DNA of 26,851 nucleotides from Acidobacteriota bacterium (GCA_963169175.1 CAUJFK010000042.1:1-26851); one strand, 5' to 3'. Numbered from the stretch's first letter, positions 16,631 to 25,163 are shown. The notes: generated by a model from the letters alone, not told the origin. Translations and numbers: made by a program.

Positions 16631-18271
16631 GTGAAAGTATTAAATTCGATCCGCGTCATCGCGCTTGTTCTATGTTTGATGTGCGGCCCTATGGCCCAGG
16701 TATTCCTGGCCCAGAGTACCGACTATGACATTGTTATTCGCAATGGCCGCGTGCTGGACGGTGCGGGCAATCCGTGGATCGCGGTGGATGTTGCAATAAA
16801 GGACGGGCGATTCGTAAGAATCGGAAAGATAACCGGAAAAGGCCGCCAGGAGATCAATGCAACGGGCCGTTATGTCTCGCCGGGTTGGATAGACATGATG
16901 GACCAGTCAGGCGGTGTGCTGCCAAGAAATGGCCTGGCAGAGAACAAACTGCTGATGGGCGTTACGACCGCTATCGGCGGCGAAGGCGGAACGCCGGTCA
17001 CGGTGGACAAGATCCCCGAATACTTCGCCGGCCTTGAACAAAACGGCATCAGCATAAACTTCGGCACTTACTTCAGCGAAACACAGGCCCGCGCTGCGGT
17101 GCTCGGACAGGATTCGCGGGCGCCAACGGCCGAGGAGCTCAACCGAATGAAGGCGATCATGGCACAGGCAATGAAAGCCGGTGCTTTGGGAATGACGACG
17201 GCGCTTATCTATCCTCCGTCGAGCTATGCAAAGACCGATGAACTCATCGAAATGGCAAAGGTCGCCGGGCAATACGGCGGCATCTACGCAAGCCATATTC
17301 GCGGCGAAGGAAAGGAGCTTGTCGAAGCGATCGAAGAAGCAATAGCGATCGGCGAAAACGGCGGTTTGCCGGTCGAGATATTTCATCTCAAGGCCGCGTA
17401 TCAGCCCGGCTGGGGCACGCTGATGCGCTCCGCCGGCGAAAAGATCGAACAGGCGCGGGCACGCGGCGTTGATGTCGCGGCGGATATGTATCTTTACACA
17501 GCGGGTGGAACAGGGCTTGAGGCCGTGATACCTTCGTGGGCCTTTGAAGGCGGGAATGCAAAACTTCGTGAGCGTTTGACCGACCCGGCAACGCGTACAC
17601 GGCTTAAGCAGGAAATAAAAACCGGCTCGCCCGGTTGGTGGAATATCGTCGAAGCGGCCGGCGGTTGGGACAATATTGTCCTCGCCAATGCGCAGAACAA
17701 AGAGAACTCGCGTTTTGTCGGCAAAAACCTTTCGCAGATCGCGAAGGAATGGAAAAAGGAACCGGCGGATGCGGCGTTCGATCTTGTGCTCGCGGGACAA
17801 GGCCGCGTCTATGCGCTCTATCATATGATGAGCGAGGCCGATATCGCGGCGGCACTCAGGTTTCCGTGGACAAGCATCGGAAGCGATGCGGGTGCGGCCC
17901 TAAAACCCGGCGAGACCGACATTCTTGGCCTCCCGCACCCGCGTGCCTACGGAAATTTTCCGCGCCTGATCGCCAAATATGTTCGTGAGGAAAAGGTGCT
18001 TACCTTGCCCGAAGCGATCCGAAAGATGACCTCATGGCCGGCAACGCGAATGCGGCTGGCGTCTCGCGGAATGATAAAGGAAGGGCTGTGGGCCGACGTT
18101 GTCATTTTTGCTTACGACAAGTTACAGGACAGAGCGACATATCAACAGCCGCTTGAGGGGCCGGTTGGTATCGACTACGTATTTGTGAACGGCCAGCTCG
18201 TCATCGATCACGGAAAACATACCGGTGCAAGGCCGGGCAAAGTTCTCTACGGGCCGGGGAGGAACCAATGA
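16631..18271 (+). CDS. Exported amidohydrolase, D-aminoacylase (N-acyl-D-amino-acid deacylase)-like, atypical metal site
   Basis: About 546 residues from GTG 16631: GGAGG at 16620-16624 is 6 nt upstream, whereas the in-frame TTG 16628 would be only 3 nt away. A signal peptide is present (MKVLNSIRVIALVLCLMCGPMAQVFLA). Then come the small beta domain (~32-80) and the metal-dependent TIM barrel. D-aminoacylase landmarks 'ASHIRGEG' (H222), 'VEIFHLKAA' (H252) and 'IGSDAGA' (D419) are kept. The family HxH motif after strand 1 is replaced by M90-D-Q92 in 'PGWIDMMDQSG', and the Cys ligand position by E118 in 'GGEGGTPV'. Canonical members deacylate N-acyl-D-amino acids. The beta-metal site could still form from E118, H222 and H252, so activity is possible but changed. 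It is coupled by ATGA overlap to the GNAT gene. Confidence 0.85.
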   Translation: MKVLNSIRVIALVLCLMCGPMAQVFLAQSTDYDIVIRNGRVLDGAGNPWIAVDVAIKDGRFVRIGKITGKGRQEINATGRYVSPGWIDMMDQSGGVLPRNGLAENKLLMGVTTAIGGEGGTPVTVDKIPEYFAGLEQNGISINFGTYFSETQARAAVLGQDSRAPTAEELNRMKAIMAQAMKAGALGMTTALIYPPSSYAKTDELIEMAKVAGQYGGIYASHIRGEGKELVEAIEEAIAIGENGGLPVEIFHLKAAYQPGWGTLMRSAGEKIEQARARGVDVAADMYLYTAGGTGLEAVIPSWAFEGGNAKLRERLTDPATRTRLKQEIKTGSPGWWNIVEAAGGWDNIVLANAQNKENSRFVGKNLSQIAKEWKKEPADAAFDLVLAGQGRVYALYHMMSEADIAAALRFPWTSIGSDAGAALKPGETDILGLPHPRAYGNFPRLIAKYVREEKVLTLPEAIRKMTSWPATRMRLASRGMIKEGLWADVVIFAYDKLQDRATYQQPLEGPVGIDYVFVNGQLVIDHGKHTGARPGKVLYGPGRNQ

Positions 18272-19158
18272 ATTGGGCAGGAGTTTTTACGCCCCGTTAC
18301 TTCAACATGGCACTGACACCGCACGCAGGCCACAACTCGGCGATCGAGATACGGGAGATCAGCGGCACGCACGAAATGCGTCTTGTTGAAAGGCTGCAGA
18401 TCGACGTTTGGGGCCTGCCTGATCTGGATGTTGTTCCACTTTATCAGTTGGCGGCTGCACAAGCGGCGGGCGGTGCACTTCTTGGAGCGTTTTCCGAGGG
18501 AGAGCTTATCGGCTTCGCCTACGGGTTCGTCGGGCTCGAGGGCGGACGGCTCACGCATCATTCTCATATGCTCGCCGTCAGGCCGGAGTATAGAAATTTC
18601 AGCGTCGGTTATAGGCTGAAGCGTGCTCAGCGTGAGTTCGTAATGCGGCAAGGCATTAACGAAATGACGTGGACGTTCGACCCGCTGCAGAGCATGAATG
18701 CCCATTTTAATTTCGCCCGCCTTGGCGTTACAGCCGACAGGTATCTCATCGATTTTTACGGAAGTGACGCCGCTAGTTTTCTTCACCATAACGGCACAGA
18801 TCGGCTTTGGGTAAGCTGGCAGCTCGCGAGCCCGTCAACCGAGGCCAGAATGGCAGGCGAGGCGAGCGGTGAATGGCCCGGTAATGGCGCCGTGGTGATA
18901 GTTGAGAATGGGCCTAACGACGCGCCGCTGTTTCTTGGGCTCGAAACCGCGTTCTTCAAAGACAGGGCCATTATTCAGGTCCCGTCGCATATTGCGCGCA
19001 TCGAAAAAACCAATCCAGAACTTGCCGCCGCGTGGCGGACAACTACCAGGTGGGCATTTGTTGAAGCATTCAATGTCGGCTTTCGGGTAACGAATTTTCA
19101 CAGAGGCACCGAGGCGGGCAGCTACCTACTCGAACGAAGCGGCGAACCGGCCCTTTAA
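18268..19158 (+). CDS. GNAT-family acyltransferase, COG3375 type
   Basis: 296 residues; the start overlaps the amidohydrolase stop (ATGA), with GGAGGA at 18258-18263, so translational coupling is expected. The N-terminal half is the GNAT fold: 'GGALLGAFSEGELIGFAYGFVG', then 'HHSHMLAVRPEYRNFSVGYRLKRAQREFVMRQGI', which contains the acyl-CoA pyrophosphate-binding loop (R-N-F-S-V-G-Y), then 'TWTFDPLQSMNAHFNFARLGV', a signature of the COG3375 branch. The C-terminal ~110 residues are family-specific. In Geobacillus kaustophilus a GNAT protein next to an NSAR/OSBS enzyme is a D-amino-acid N-succinyltransferase. An NSAR/OSBS-type enzyme is encoded 4.7 kb downstream here, so the same job is a reasonable but unproven guess. 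No export signal: cytoplasmic. Confidence 0.82.
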   Translation: MNWAGVFTPRYFNMALTPHAGHNSAIEIREISGTHEMRLVERLQIDVWGLPDLDVVPLYQLAAAQAAGGALLGAFSEGELIGFAYGFVGLEGGRLTHHSHMLAVRPEYRNFSVGYRLKRAQREFVMRQGINEMTWTFDPLQSMNAHFNFARLGVTADRYLIDFYGSDAASFLHHNGTDRLWVSWQLASPSTEARMAGEASGEWPGNGAVVIVENGPNDAPLFLGLETAFFKDRAIIQVPSHIARIEKTNPELAAAWRTTTRWAFVEAFNVGFRVTNFHRGTEAGSYLLERSGEPAL

Positions 19159-19169
19159 GGATATTGGAA

Positions 19170-20363
19170 ATGAGAAACGAAATACCGATCAAGGTGAAAG
19201 CAAAGAACACGATCAGCCGCAGAGAGATGCTTAGATCGACGGCCGTAACAGGCATTGCCCTTTTAAGTGCCCCGATGATCAATTTTGGCAGGTCGCGGAT
19301 CCCCGGCGGCGGCCAAAAGGAATATTCGACCCGGGCGATCGATCTTGTAAAGCGCTCGACCGTGATCGATATGCTTGCGGCAATGACGCTTGATTTCAAC
19401 AAGCAGGACAAATGGTTCAAAGATCCGGACAGCTTCACGGCCGCCGATCTTCAGCCGTTCAAAGACTCTGGAATAAACATCATTCACCCCGCCGTCGGGA
19501 TGGATGGAATGGAAGCGTATTCTGATGTGCTTGAGTTTTTTGCATTTTGGAATGGCTTTATCGCCGCCCATGCAGACGACTTTATGCGTGTTGACAGCGC
19601 GGACGACATTGCTCGCGCAAAAGCATCGGGAAAGATCGGCGTTATTCTTGGCCTTCAGAATTCCGATCAGTTTCGCAAACCCGCTGACGTTGACCTTTTC
19701 CGCGGTTTGGGCCAGCGCGTTTCGCAGCTTACATACAATTCACGAAACTTTATCGGCAGCGGTTCGACGGAACGCAGCGACGGCGGCATATCTGATTTTG
19801 GGGCCCGCATTATCGAGCGGATGAACAAGGTCGGAATGGCCGTGGACGTTTCGCACTGCGGCGACCGAACGACGCTTGATGCGTTCGATCTATCAAAAAA
19901 ACCTGTTCTGATCACACATTCAAACTGCCGTGCGTTGGTTCCCGGCCATCCGCGGTGCAAAACCGATGAGGCCATTAAAAAGGTCGGTGCGGCCGGCAGT
20001 GTGATTGGTATAACCGGCGTTCGAATGTTCGTAAAAGCAGACGAGCCGACGACGATCGAAGATGTGCTCAACCATTTCGATCACGTTCGCAAATTGATCG
20101 GCCCCGAACATCTCGGGGTCGGCAGCGATATAGATCTTTATGGCTACGATGCGATGCCGCCCGAACTCAACAAGCAACTTCGCGCCGGTTACAAGGGCAG
20201 CTATGGCTTTCGCGAAAAGATCGATATCGAAGGGCTGGACCACCCGAAACGAATGTTCGATCTGACCGAAGGCCTTATCCGCCGCAAATACAGCGACGCC
20301 GATATTCAGGGCATTCTGGGCGGCAATTTCTCCCGCGTACTTAAAGAGATCTGGGCGGTTTGA
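19170..20363 (+). CDS. Tat-exported M19 (membrane/renal dipeptidase)-like protein, atypical metal site
   Basis: About 397 residues from ATG 19170 (AAGGA 8 nt upstream); a TTG 6 bp earlier is less likely. A twin-arginine signal, S16-R17-R18-E-M-L, precedes a hydrophobic stretch. M19 landmarks in order: 'VDVSHCGDRT' (H229), 'LITHSNCRAL' (H250, R254) and 'GVGSDIDLYG' (D320), close to family spacing. The first motif, normally D-G-H-N-D, reads V-I-D67-M-L-A-A-M, so both its His and Asp ligands are absent, and the bridging Glu of 'GxEG' is Q163 in 'GLQNSDQF'. Canonical M19 enzymes are binuclear zinc dipeptidases that accept a D-residue at the C-terminal position. This branch may have a mononuclear site, other ligands or no peptidase activity. 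It sits between the GNAT gene and an S12 hydrolase, 11-12 bp from each. Confidence 0.85.
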   Translation: MRNEIPIKVKAKNTISRREMLRSTAVTGIALLSAPMINFGRSRIPGGGQKEYSTRAIDLVKRSTVIDMLAAMTLDFNKQDKWFKDPDSFTAADLQPFKDSGINIIHPAVGMDGMEAYSDVLEFFAFWNGFIAAHADDFMRVDSADDIARAKASGKIGVILGLQNSDQFRKPADVDLFRGLGQRVSQLTYNSRNFIGSGSTERSDGGISDFGARIIERMNKVGMAVDVSHCGDRTTLDAFDLSKKPVLITHSNCRALVPGHPRCKTDEAIKKVGAAGSVIGITGVRMFVKADEPTTIEDVLNHFDHVRKLIGPEHLGVGSDIDLYGYDAMPPELNKQLRAGYKGSYGFREKIDIEGLDHPKRMFDLTEGLIRRKYSDADIQGILGGNFSRVLKEIWAV

Positions 20364-20375
20364 TCCAGGAGTGAT

Positions 20376-21887
20376 ATGAAAACAACACAATTCGTTCTTC
20401 TTTTTACAATTATCCTTATCGCGCTTTGCGGTGTTGGCCCGCTCAGCGCGCAGAACGCCGCACCGTTCGAAGGCTTTGACGATTACGTGAACCGGTCAAT
20501 GAAGGAATGGGAAATTCCGGGCATGGCCATTGCTATCGTCAAGGATGACAAGGTCGTTTTTGCAAAAGGCTACGGTGTTCGCGATATCGGAAAGCCGGCG
20601 TCCGTCGATGAGCATACTCTATTCGCCATAGGTTCCTCGTCAAAGGCGTTTACCGCCGCAAGCCTGGCGATACTGATGGACGAGGGCAAGCTCAAATGGG
20701 ATGATCCGGTCACAAAATACCTTCCGGGGTTTCAGCTTTACGATCCGTATGTCACGCGTGAAATGACCGTCCGCGATCTGCTGACGCATCGCATCGGCCT
20801 CGAACGCGGCGATCAGATCTGGTACGCAACGCCGTATAGCCGCGAAGAGATACTGCGCCGCATCCGCTATCTTCCGCCTTCATCAAGCATGCGTTCGAAA
20901 TTCGGCTACCAGAATATTATGTTCCTTGCCGCCGGCCAGATCGTTCCATCTGTGACCGGCAAAAGCTGGGACGACTTTGTCGCCGAACGCATTTTTGCTC
21001 CGCTCGGAATGAAGGAATCGGATACCACCATCCGCGCGTTGGCCCAATCAAATGACGTCGCAACGCCGCATGTCAAGATCGACGATAAGGTCCAAACCGT
21101 GCCGTGGCGAAATATCGACAACATTTCTCCGGCCGGCTCAATAAATTCAAATGTCGTTGATATGGCCCAATGGGTTCGTCTTCAGCTTGGCAAGGGAAAG
21201 TACGGCGGAAAACAGGTGATCAGCGAGGCAGCGATAAAAGAAATGCAGACGCCGCAATCGATCATCCGGATAGAGGGCCTTTATCCCATCATGTATCCCG
21301 ACGCCCATTTTCTTAGCTACGGAATGGGCTGGTTTCTCAGCGATTTCCGCGGCAGCAAACTGGTCGAGCACGGCGGCGCTATAGATGGCATGCGTGCTCT
21401 TGTCGCGATGATACCCGAAAAGAATGTCGGTGTGGTGATCCTGACCAATCTCAACGGCACCGTTCTGCCGCAGTTTCTCTCGTACCGAATATTTGATTCA
21501 TACCTGGGCGAACAATCAACAGACTGGGCCGCGGACGGATTAAAAAAGGTAAAAGCGGCCGAGGCGCAGGCCAAAGCCGCGGCGGCCAAGGCCGATGCCG
21601 CCCGCGTCATGGGCACCAAACCTTCGCTTGACCTTAAGGACTATACCGGAAAATATCGAAGCGAGATCTACGGCGATGTTGAGGTCAAATTCACCGACGG
21701 AAAACTGACGATCGGGTTCGGGCCAAATTACGACGGGGCGCTTGAACATTGGAATTACGATACTTTCCGGGTTACTTGGAAAGATACGGTGCTGGGCAAA
21801 GGCCTGATCAGATTTGACCTGGATACAAAGGGCAAAGCCGCCTCGTTGGACCTCGGCATCATGGGCGCATTCAAGCGTGTTCCGTAG
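20376..21887 (+). CDS. Exported S12-family serine hydrolase (beta-lactamase class C/DD-peptidase-like) with C-terminal lipocalin-like domain
   Basis: 503 residues; AGGAG 4 nt before the ATG and a signal peptide (MKTTQFVLLFTIILIALCGVGPLSAQ). The catalytic domain (~30-375) holds S87-S-S-K90, Y178-Q-N180 and H332-G-G334, the three S12 motifs. Family members act as beta-lactamases, DD-carboxypeptidases, D-aminopeptidases or esterases; sequence does not decide. After the domain comes an Ala/Lys-rich probable helix (~388-412), then a DUF3471-type beta domain ('LKDYTGKYRSEIYGDVEVKFTDGKLTI') at ~420-503, common in secreted S12 proteins. The location is periplasmic. It is 12 bp after the M19-like gene and 42 bp before a second S12 gene, in keeping with peptide or D-amino-acid processing. 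Confidence 0.9.
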   Translation: MKTTQFVLLFTIILIALCGVGPLSAQNAAPFEGFDDYVNRSMKEWEIPGMAIAIVKDDKVVFAKGYGVRDIGKPASVDEHTLFAIGSSSKAFTAASLAILMDEGKLKWDDPVTKYLPGFQLYDPYVTREMTVRDLLTHRIGLERGDQIWYATPYSREEILRRIRYLPPSSSMRSKFGYQNIMFLAAGQIVPSVTGKSWDDFVAERIFAPLGMKESDTTIRALAQSNDVATPHVKIDDKVQTVPWRNIDNISPAGSINSNVVDMAQWVRLQLGKGKYGGKQVISEAAIKEMQTPQSIIRIEGLYPIMYPDAHFLSYGMGWFLSDFRGSKLVEHGGAIDGMRALVAMIPEKNVGVVILTNLNGTVLPQFLSYRIFDSYLGEQSTDWAADGLKKVKAAEAQAKAAAAKADAARVMGTKPSLDLKDYTGKYRSEIYGDVEVKFTDGKLTIGFGPNYDGALEHWNYDTFRVTWKDTVLGKGLIRFDLDTKGKAASLDLGIMGAFKRVP

Positions 21888-21929
21888 GCAGGGCGCGATC
21901 AGCAACGTTTTTGAGGGAGATAAATCGGA

Positions 21930-23900
21930 ATGAGAAAGAAGTTTACATCGGCGATCGTTGCCTATCTTTTGGTGTCAACATTCATGTTCGGCCAGGTGCC
22001 GAGTTCTGCGCCGGTCCCGGAAAAAACGGGTACGGCCGATGGGGCCTTGCCCGCGAAAGGTTCGGGAACGCATGAAATGACGCCCGCGGATATCGAGGCG
22101 TTTCTCGACGGCATCGTACCGCTTGAACTCGCCCGACAAGATATCGGCGGAGCCGTGATCACGATCGTAAAGGACGGAAAGCCCCTGTTCGCAAAAGGTT
22201 ACGGCTTTGCAAATGTGAAAGAACGAAAGCCGGTCTCTCCGTCCGAAACGCTTTTCCGTCCGGGCTCGATATCGAAACTTTTTACCTGGACCGCCGTCAT
22301 GCAGCTTGTCGAACAGGGCAAACTCGACCTTAACCGTGACGTCAATGAATACCTGGATTTTAAGATACCGGACGCTTTCGGACAGCCGATAACGTTGACC
22401 AATATCCTTACGCACACTGCCGGGTTTGAGGAACAGGTCAAGGATCTTATTACATTCGAACCCAAATCGCCCGACCTTGGGCAATATCTCAAGACGCATA
22501 TTCCGGCCCGCATATTTCCGCCCGGAAAGGTCCCGGCCTATTCGAATTACGCTACGGCGCTTGCGGGCTATATTGTCCAGCGCATTTCGGGCCAGCCTTT
22601 TGAACAATACATTGACGAACATATTTTCAAGCCGCTTGGAATGACGCGTTCGAGCTTCATACAGCCGCTTCCGCCGGAGCTTGTTCCATTTATGTCCGAG
22701 GGATACGAGCTTGCGTCCGGCGAGCCGAAGAAGTTTGAGATCATACCGGCCGGCCCGGCGGGAGCGTTGAGCAGTACCGGCGATGATATGGCCAAGTTCA
22801 TGCTCGCCCACCTGCAGCAAGGACGGCTTGGCGATGCACAGATACTAAAGCCCGAAACTGTAAAACTGATGCACAGCCCTCTGTTCGGGCTTGATCCTGC
22901 GGCAAATTCCATGGCCCATGGATTTTATGAAGAATCGCGGAACGGGCACCGGATAATCGGCCACGGCGGCGACACCATCTATTTTCATAGCGACCTTCAT
23001 TTGGTACAGGACGCAGGGCTCGGATTTTTCATTTCATTCAACAGCGGCGGCCGCGGCCTTGGATCGCCGAGAGCGGAGATATGGCACGCATTTCTCGACC
23101 GGTATTTCCCTTACACTCCGCCGGCAGTCACTGTTCCCGATACGGCAAAACAGGATGCCGCAAGCGTCAGCGGTTCATATATGGTCAGCCGCCGGGGCGA
23201 TGGATTTCTAAAAGCATTCGCGATCATCGGCGAGACAACTGTTGCTCCGGCCGAAGACGGAACGATCATAGTAGCCGACCTTCTCGACACAAACGGAAAG
23301 CCAAAGCACTGGCAGGATATCGGCGGGATGAAGTTTCGCGAGGTCAACGGACAAGACCTGCTTGTCTTCAAACCGGACGAGAACGGACGGATGCAGTTGA
23401 TAATTCCATATCCGTTCATGGTCTTTAAGCGCGTCGGCCTTTGGGAAAATAATGCGGTGCTTATGCCCGTGCTTGTCGTGTCGCTGGCCGTAATGCTCCT
23501 GACACTTATTCTCTGGTTTGTCGGGTGGTTGGTGCGGCGTCATTACGGCAAGACGCTCGAGCTTCCGCGGTTTGACATGTGGCTGCGATGGGCGGTCAGA
23601 GCAGTGTTCGCACTTGCCTTGATATTCACTGTTTCACTGCTCGGCTTGATCATTTACGGCATTCAGAACCTTGATTTTCTTGGCGGCACGGGCGCTTTAC
23701 TGATCCAGTTGTCCCAGGTTGTCGGCATTATTGCCTCGGCCGGAATGCTTGTCGTCTTCTTTAATGCATTCCATGCGTGGCGAAGCTCGATCTACGGGAT
23801 CTGGGGCAAACTGCAGGCGACACTGTTTGCTCTCGCGGCCCTCGGATTTCTTTGGTTCGCTTTTGCCGGTCATCTGCTCTACATCAGTTCAAATTTCTGA
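21930..23900 (+). CDS. Membrane-anchored S12-family serine hydrolase (beta-lactamase-like) with four C-terminal TM helices
   Basis: 656 residues; GAGGGAG upstream of ATG 21930. The N-terminal hydrophobic segment MRKKFTSAIVAYLLVSTFMFG is a signal peptide or anchor, followed by a Pro/Gly-rich linker to ~50. The S12 domain (~55-400) has S113-I-S-K116, Y204-S-N206 and H345-G-G347. A beta-rich segment follows (~405-505), then four predicted membrane helices at about 508-532, 553-575, 589-613 and 627-651. S12 proteins with such membrane tails are known but their substrates mostly are not; the active domain would face the periplasm. It resembles the preceding S12 protein only in the catalytic domain, so they are paralogous families rather than a recent duplication. 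The stop is 9 bp before the racemase-like gene. Confidence 0.9.
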   Translation: MRKKFTSAIVAYLLVSTFMFGQVPSSAPVPEKTGTADGALPAKGSGTHEMTPADIEAFLDGIVPLELARQDIGGAVITIVKDGKPLFAKGYGFANVKERKPVSPSETLFRPGSISKLFTWTAVMQLVEQGKLDLNRDVNEYLDFKIPDAFGQPITLTNILTHTAGFEEQVKDLITFEPKSPDLGQYLKTHIPARIFPPGKVPAYSNYATALAGYIVQRISGQPFEQYIDEHIFKPLGMTRSSFIQPLPPELVPFMSEGYELASGEPKKFEIIPAGPAGALSSTGDDMAKFMLAHLQQGRLGDAQILKPETVKLMHSPLFGLDPAANSMAHGFYEESRNGHRIIGHGGDTIYFHSDLHLVQDAGLGFFISFNSGGRGLGSPRAEIWHAFLDRYFPYTPPAVTVPDTAKQDAASVSGSYMVSRRGDGFLKAFAIIGETTVAPAEDGTIIVADLLDTNGKPKHWQDIGGMKFREVNGQDLLVFKPDENGRMQLIIPYPFMVFKRVGLWENNAVLMPVLVVSLAVMLLTLILWFVGWLVRRHYGKTLELPRFDMWLRWAVRAVFALALIFTVSLLGLIIYGIQNLDFLGGTGALLIQLSQVVGIIASAGMLVVFFNAFHAWRSSIYGIWGKLQATLFALAALGFLWFAFAGHLLYISSNF

Positions 23901-23909
23901 GGCTATTAC

Positions 23910-25031
23910 GTGTTGAAACTTAACAAGCTTGAATTGCGCGAGATCGTTCTGCCGCTGAACGCACCGTTCGAAACCAGTTTCGGAACTTCGGTCGAGCGGC
24001 GGATAATGATCATTCGCGTTTTTGATAACGACGGCGCCGTCGGGTACGGCGAATGCACGGCGCCCGAAAATCCGTTCTATAACCACGAGACGATCGAGAC
24101 GGCCTGGACAATAATTTCAAAATTTGTCGCCCCGCTTCTTGCATCGGCAAATGTCGGGGCGGCGGAAGATTTAGGAACAGCGCTTGCCCCGATCCGCGGC
24201 AACCGAATGGCGATCGGCGGGGTCGAGGCGGCCGTTTGGGACCTTGAAGCGCGGCTGGCCAACAAGCCGCTTTGGCAGCACCTTGGCGGGACACTTCCCG
24301 AGATAAATTGCGGCGTATCTATCGGGCTGCAAAGCTCGCCCGAGGTTCTGCTTGAAAAAGTGACGCGCGAGGTCGAGGCCGGTTATCAGCGGATCAAGCT
24401 GAAGATAAAGCCCGGCCAGGATATCGAGCTTGTCAGCACCGTTCGCGAAAAGTACCCTGATATTCTTTTATCGGTTGACGCGAACTCGGCCTACTGTCTT
24501 GACCGCGATGCGGAAGTGCTAAAGCATCTCGATGACTACGGCCTGTTGATGATAGAGCAGCCGCTTGCGGCCGGCGACCTTGTGGACCATGCGCGGCTGC
24601 AGCGGAAAATAGATACAGCGATCTGCCTTGATGAGTCGATCACAACCTTTTCGGATGCAAAGCACGCACTTATCCTCGGTTCATGCCGGATCATCAATAT
24701 CAAACTCGGCCGCGTCGGCGGCCACGCGTCGGCCCGTGCTATTCAGGAACATGCCGCGAACAGCAAGATTCCCGTCTGGTGCGGCGGTATGCTGGAAAGC
24801 GGAATCGGCCGTGCGCACAACATAGCCATGTCAACCCTAGCCGGTTTTACACTTCCCGGCGACGTATCTGCCTCCGCACGCTACTGGTCCGAAGACATTA
24901 TCGATCCGCCTGTGACCGTCAGCGGCACGGGCACGATAACGCCGCCCTCCGGGCCTGGGATCGGCTATGAAGTGCGAGAACCTCTGATCGAAAAATTGAC
25001 GAAACATCGTGAGGAAATTAGCCTCGCGTAG
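23910..25031 (+). CDS. Enolase-superfamily N-acylamino-acid racemase / o-succinylbenzoate synthase (NSAR/OSBS family)
   Basis: 373 residues from GTG 23910, with GAGG at 23899-23902 overlapping the previous stop codon; TTG 23913 is an alternative start. Active-site residues are complete: K163-L-K165 ('RIKLKIKPG') and K265 ('NIKLGRVGG') as the two acid/base lysines, and metal ligands D190 ('SVDANSAY'), E216 ('MIEQPL') and D241 ('CLDESI'). Numbering and 'PVWCGGMLESGIGRAHN' match the Amycolatopsis/Geobacillus NSAR/OSBS subgroup; a dipeptide epimerase would have an Asp-x-Asp at that last strand. The two functions of the subgroup, N-succinylamino-acid racemisation and menaquinone synthesis, cannot be separated by sequence. 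No other men genes are present, while a COG3375 GNAT and a D-aminoacylase-like gene lie upstream, so racemase is favoured. It is the last gene of the run; a 326-bp gap follows. Confidence 0.88.
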   Translation: MLKLNKLELREIVLPLNAPFETSFGTSVERRIMIIRVFDNDGAVGYGECTAPENPFYNHETIETAWTIISKFVAPLLASANVGAAEDLGTALAPIRGNRMAIGGVEAAVWDLEARLANKPLWQHLGGTLPEINCGVSIGLQSSPEVLLEKVTREVEAGYQRIKLKIKPGQDIELVSTVREKYPDILLSVDANSAYCLDRDAEVLKHLDDYGLLMIEQPLAAGDLVDHARLQRKIDTAICLDESITTFSDAKHALILGSCRIINIKLGRVGGHASARAIQEHAANSKIPVWCGGMLESGIGRAHNIAMSTLAGFTLPGDVSASARYWSEDIIDPPVTVSGTGTITPPSGPGIGYEVREPLIEKLTKHREEISLA

Positions 25032-25163
25032 TTAAAGAATAAAAGAGCTTACTGCGGAAGAAACCTGGTCAAAAGGCCAATTACCTTGACGCAGAGATAA
25101 ATATCGCGTAAAACAATTCTACTTTCTTACGATACACGATCAGGGTTTGTGGTTCGTGTCGTG

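Noticed and set aside
23910..25031. Dipeptide (L-Ala-D/L-Glu) epimerase instead of NSAR/OSBS
   Set aside because: It was attractive for muropeptide recycling, but the last barrel strand reads CGGMLESGIG as in NSAR/OSBS rather than the Asp-x-Asp typical of dipeptide epimerases.
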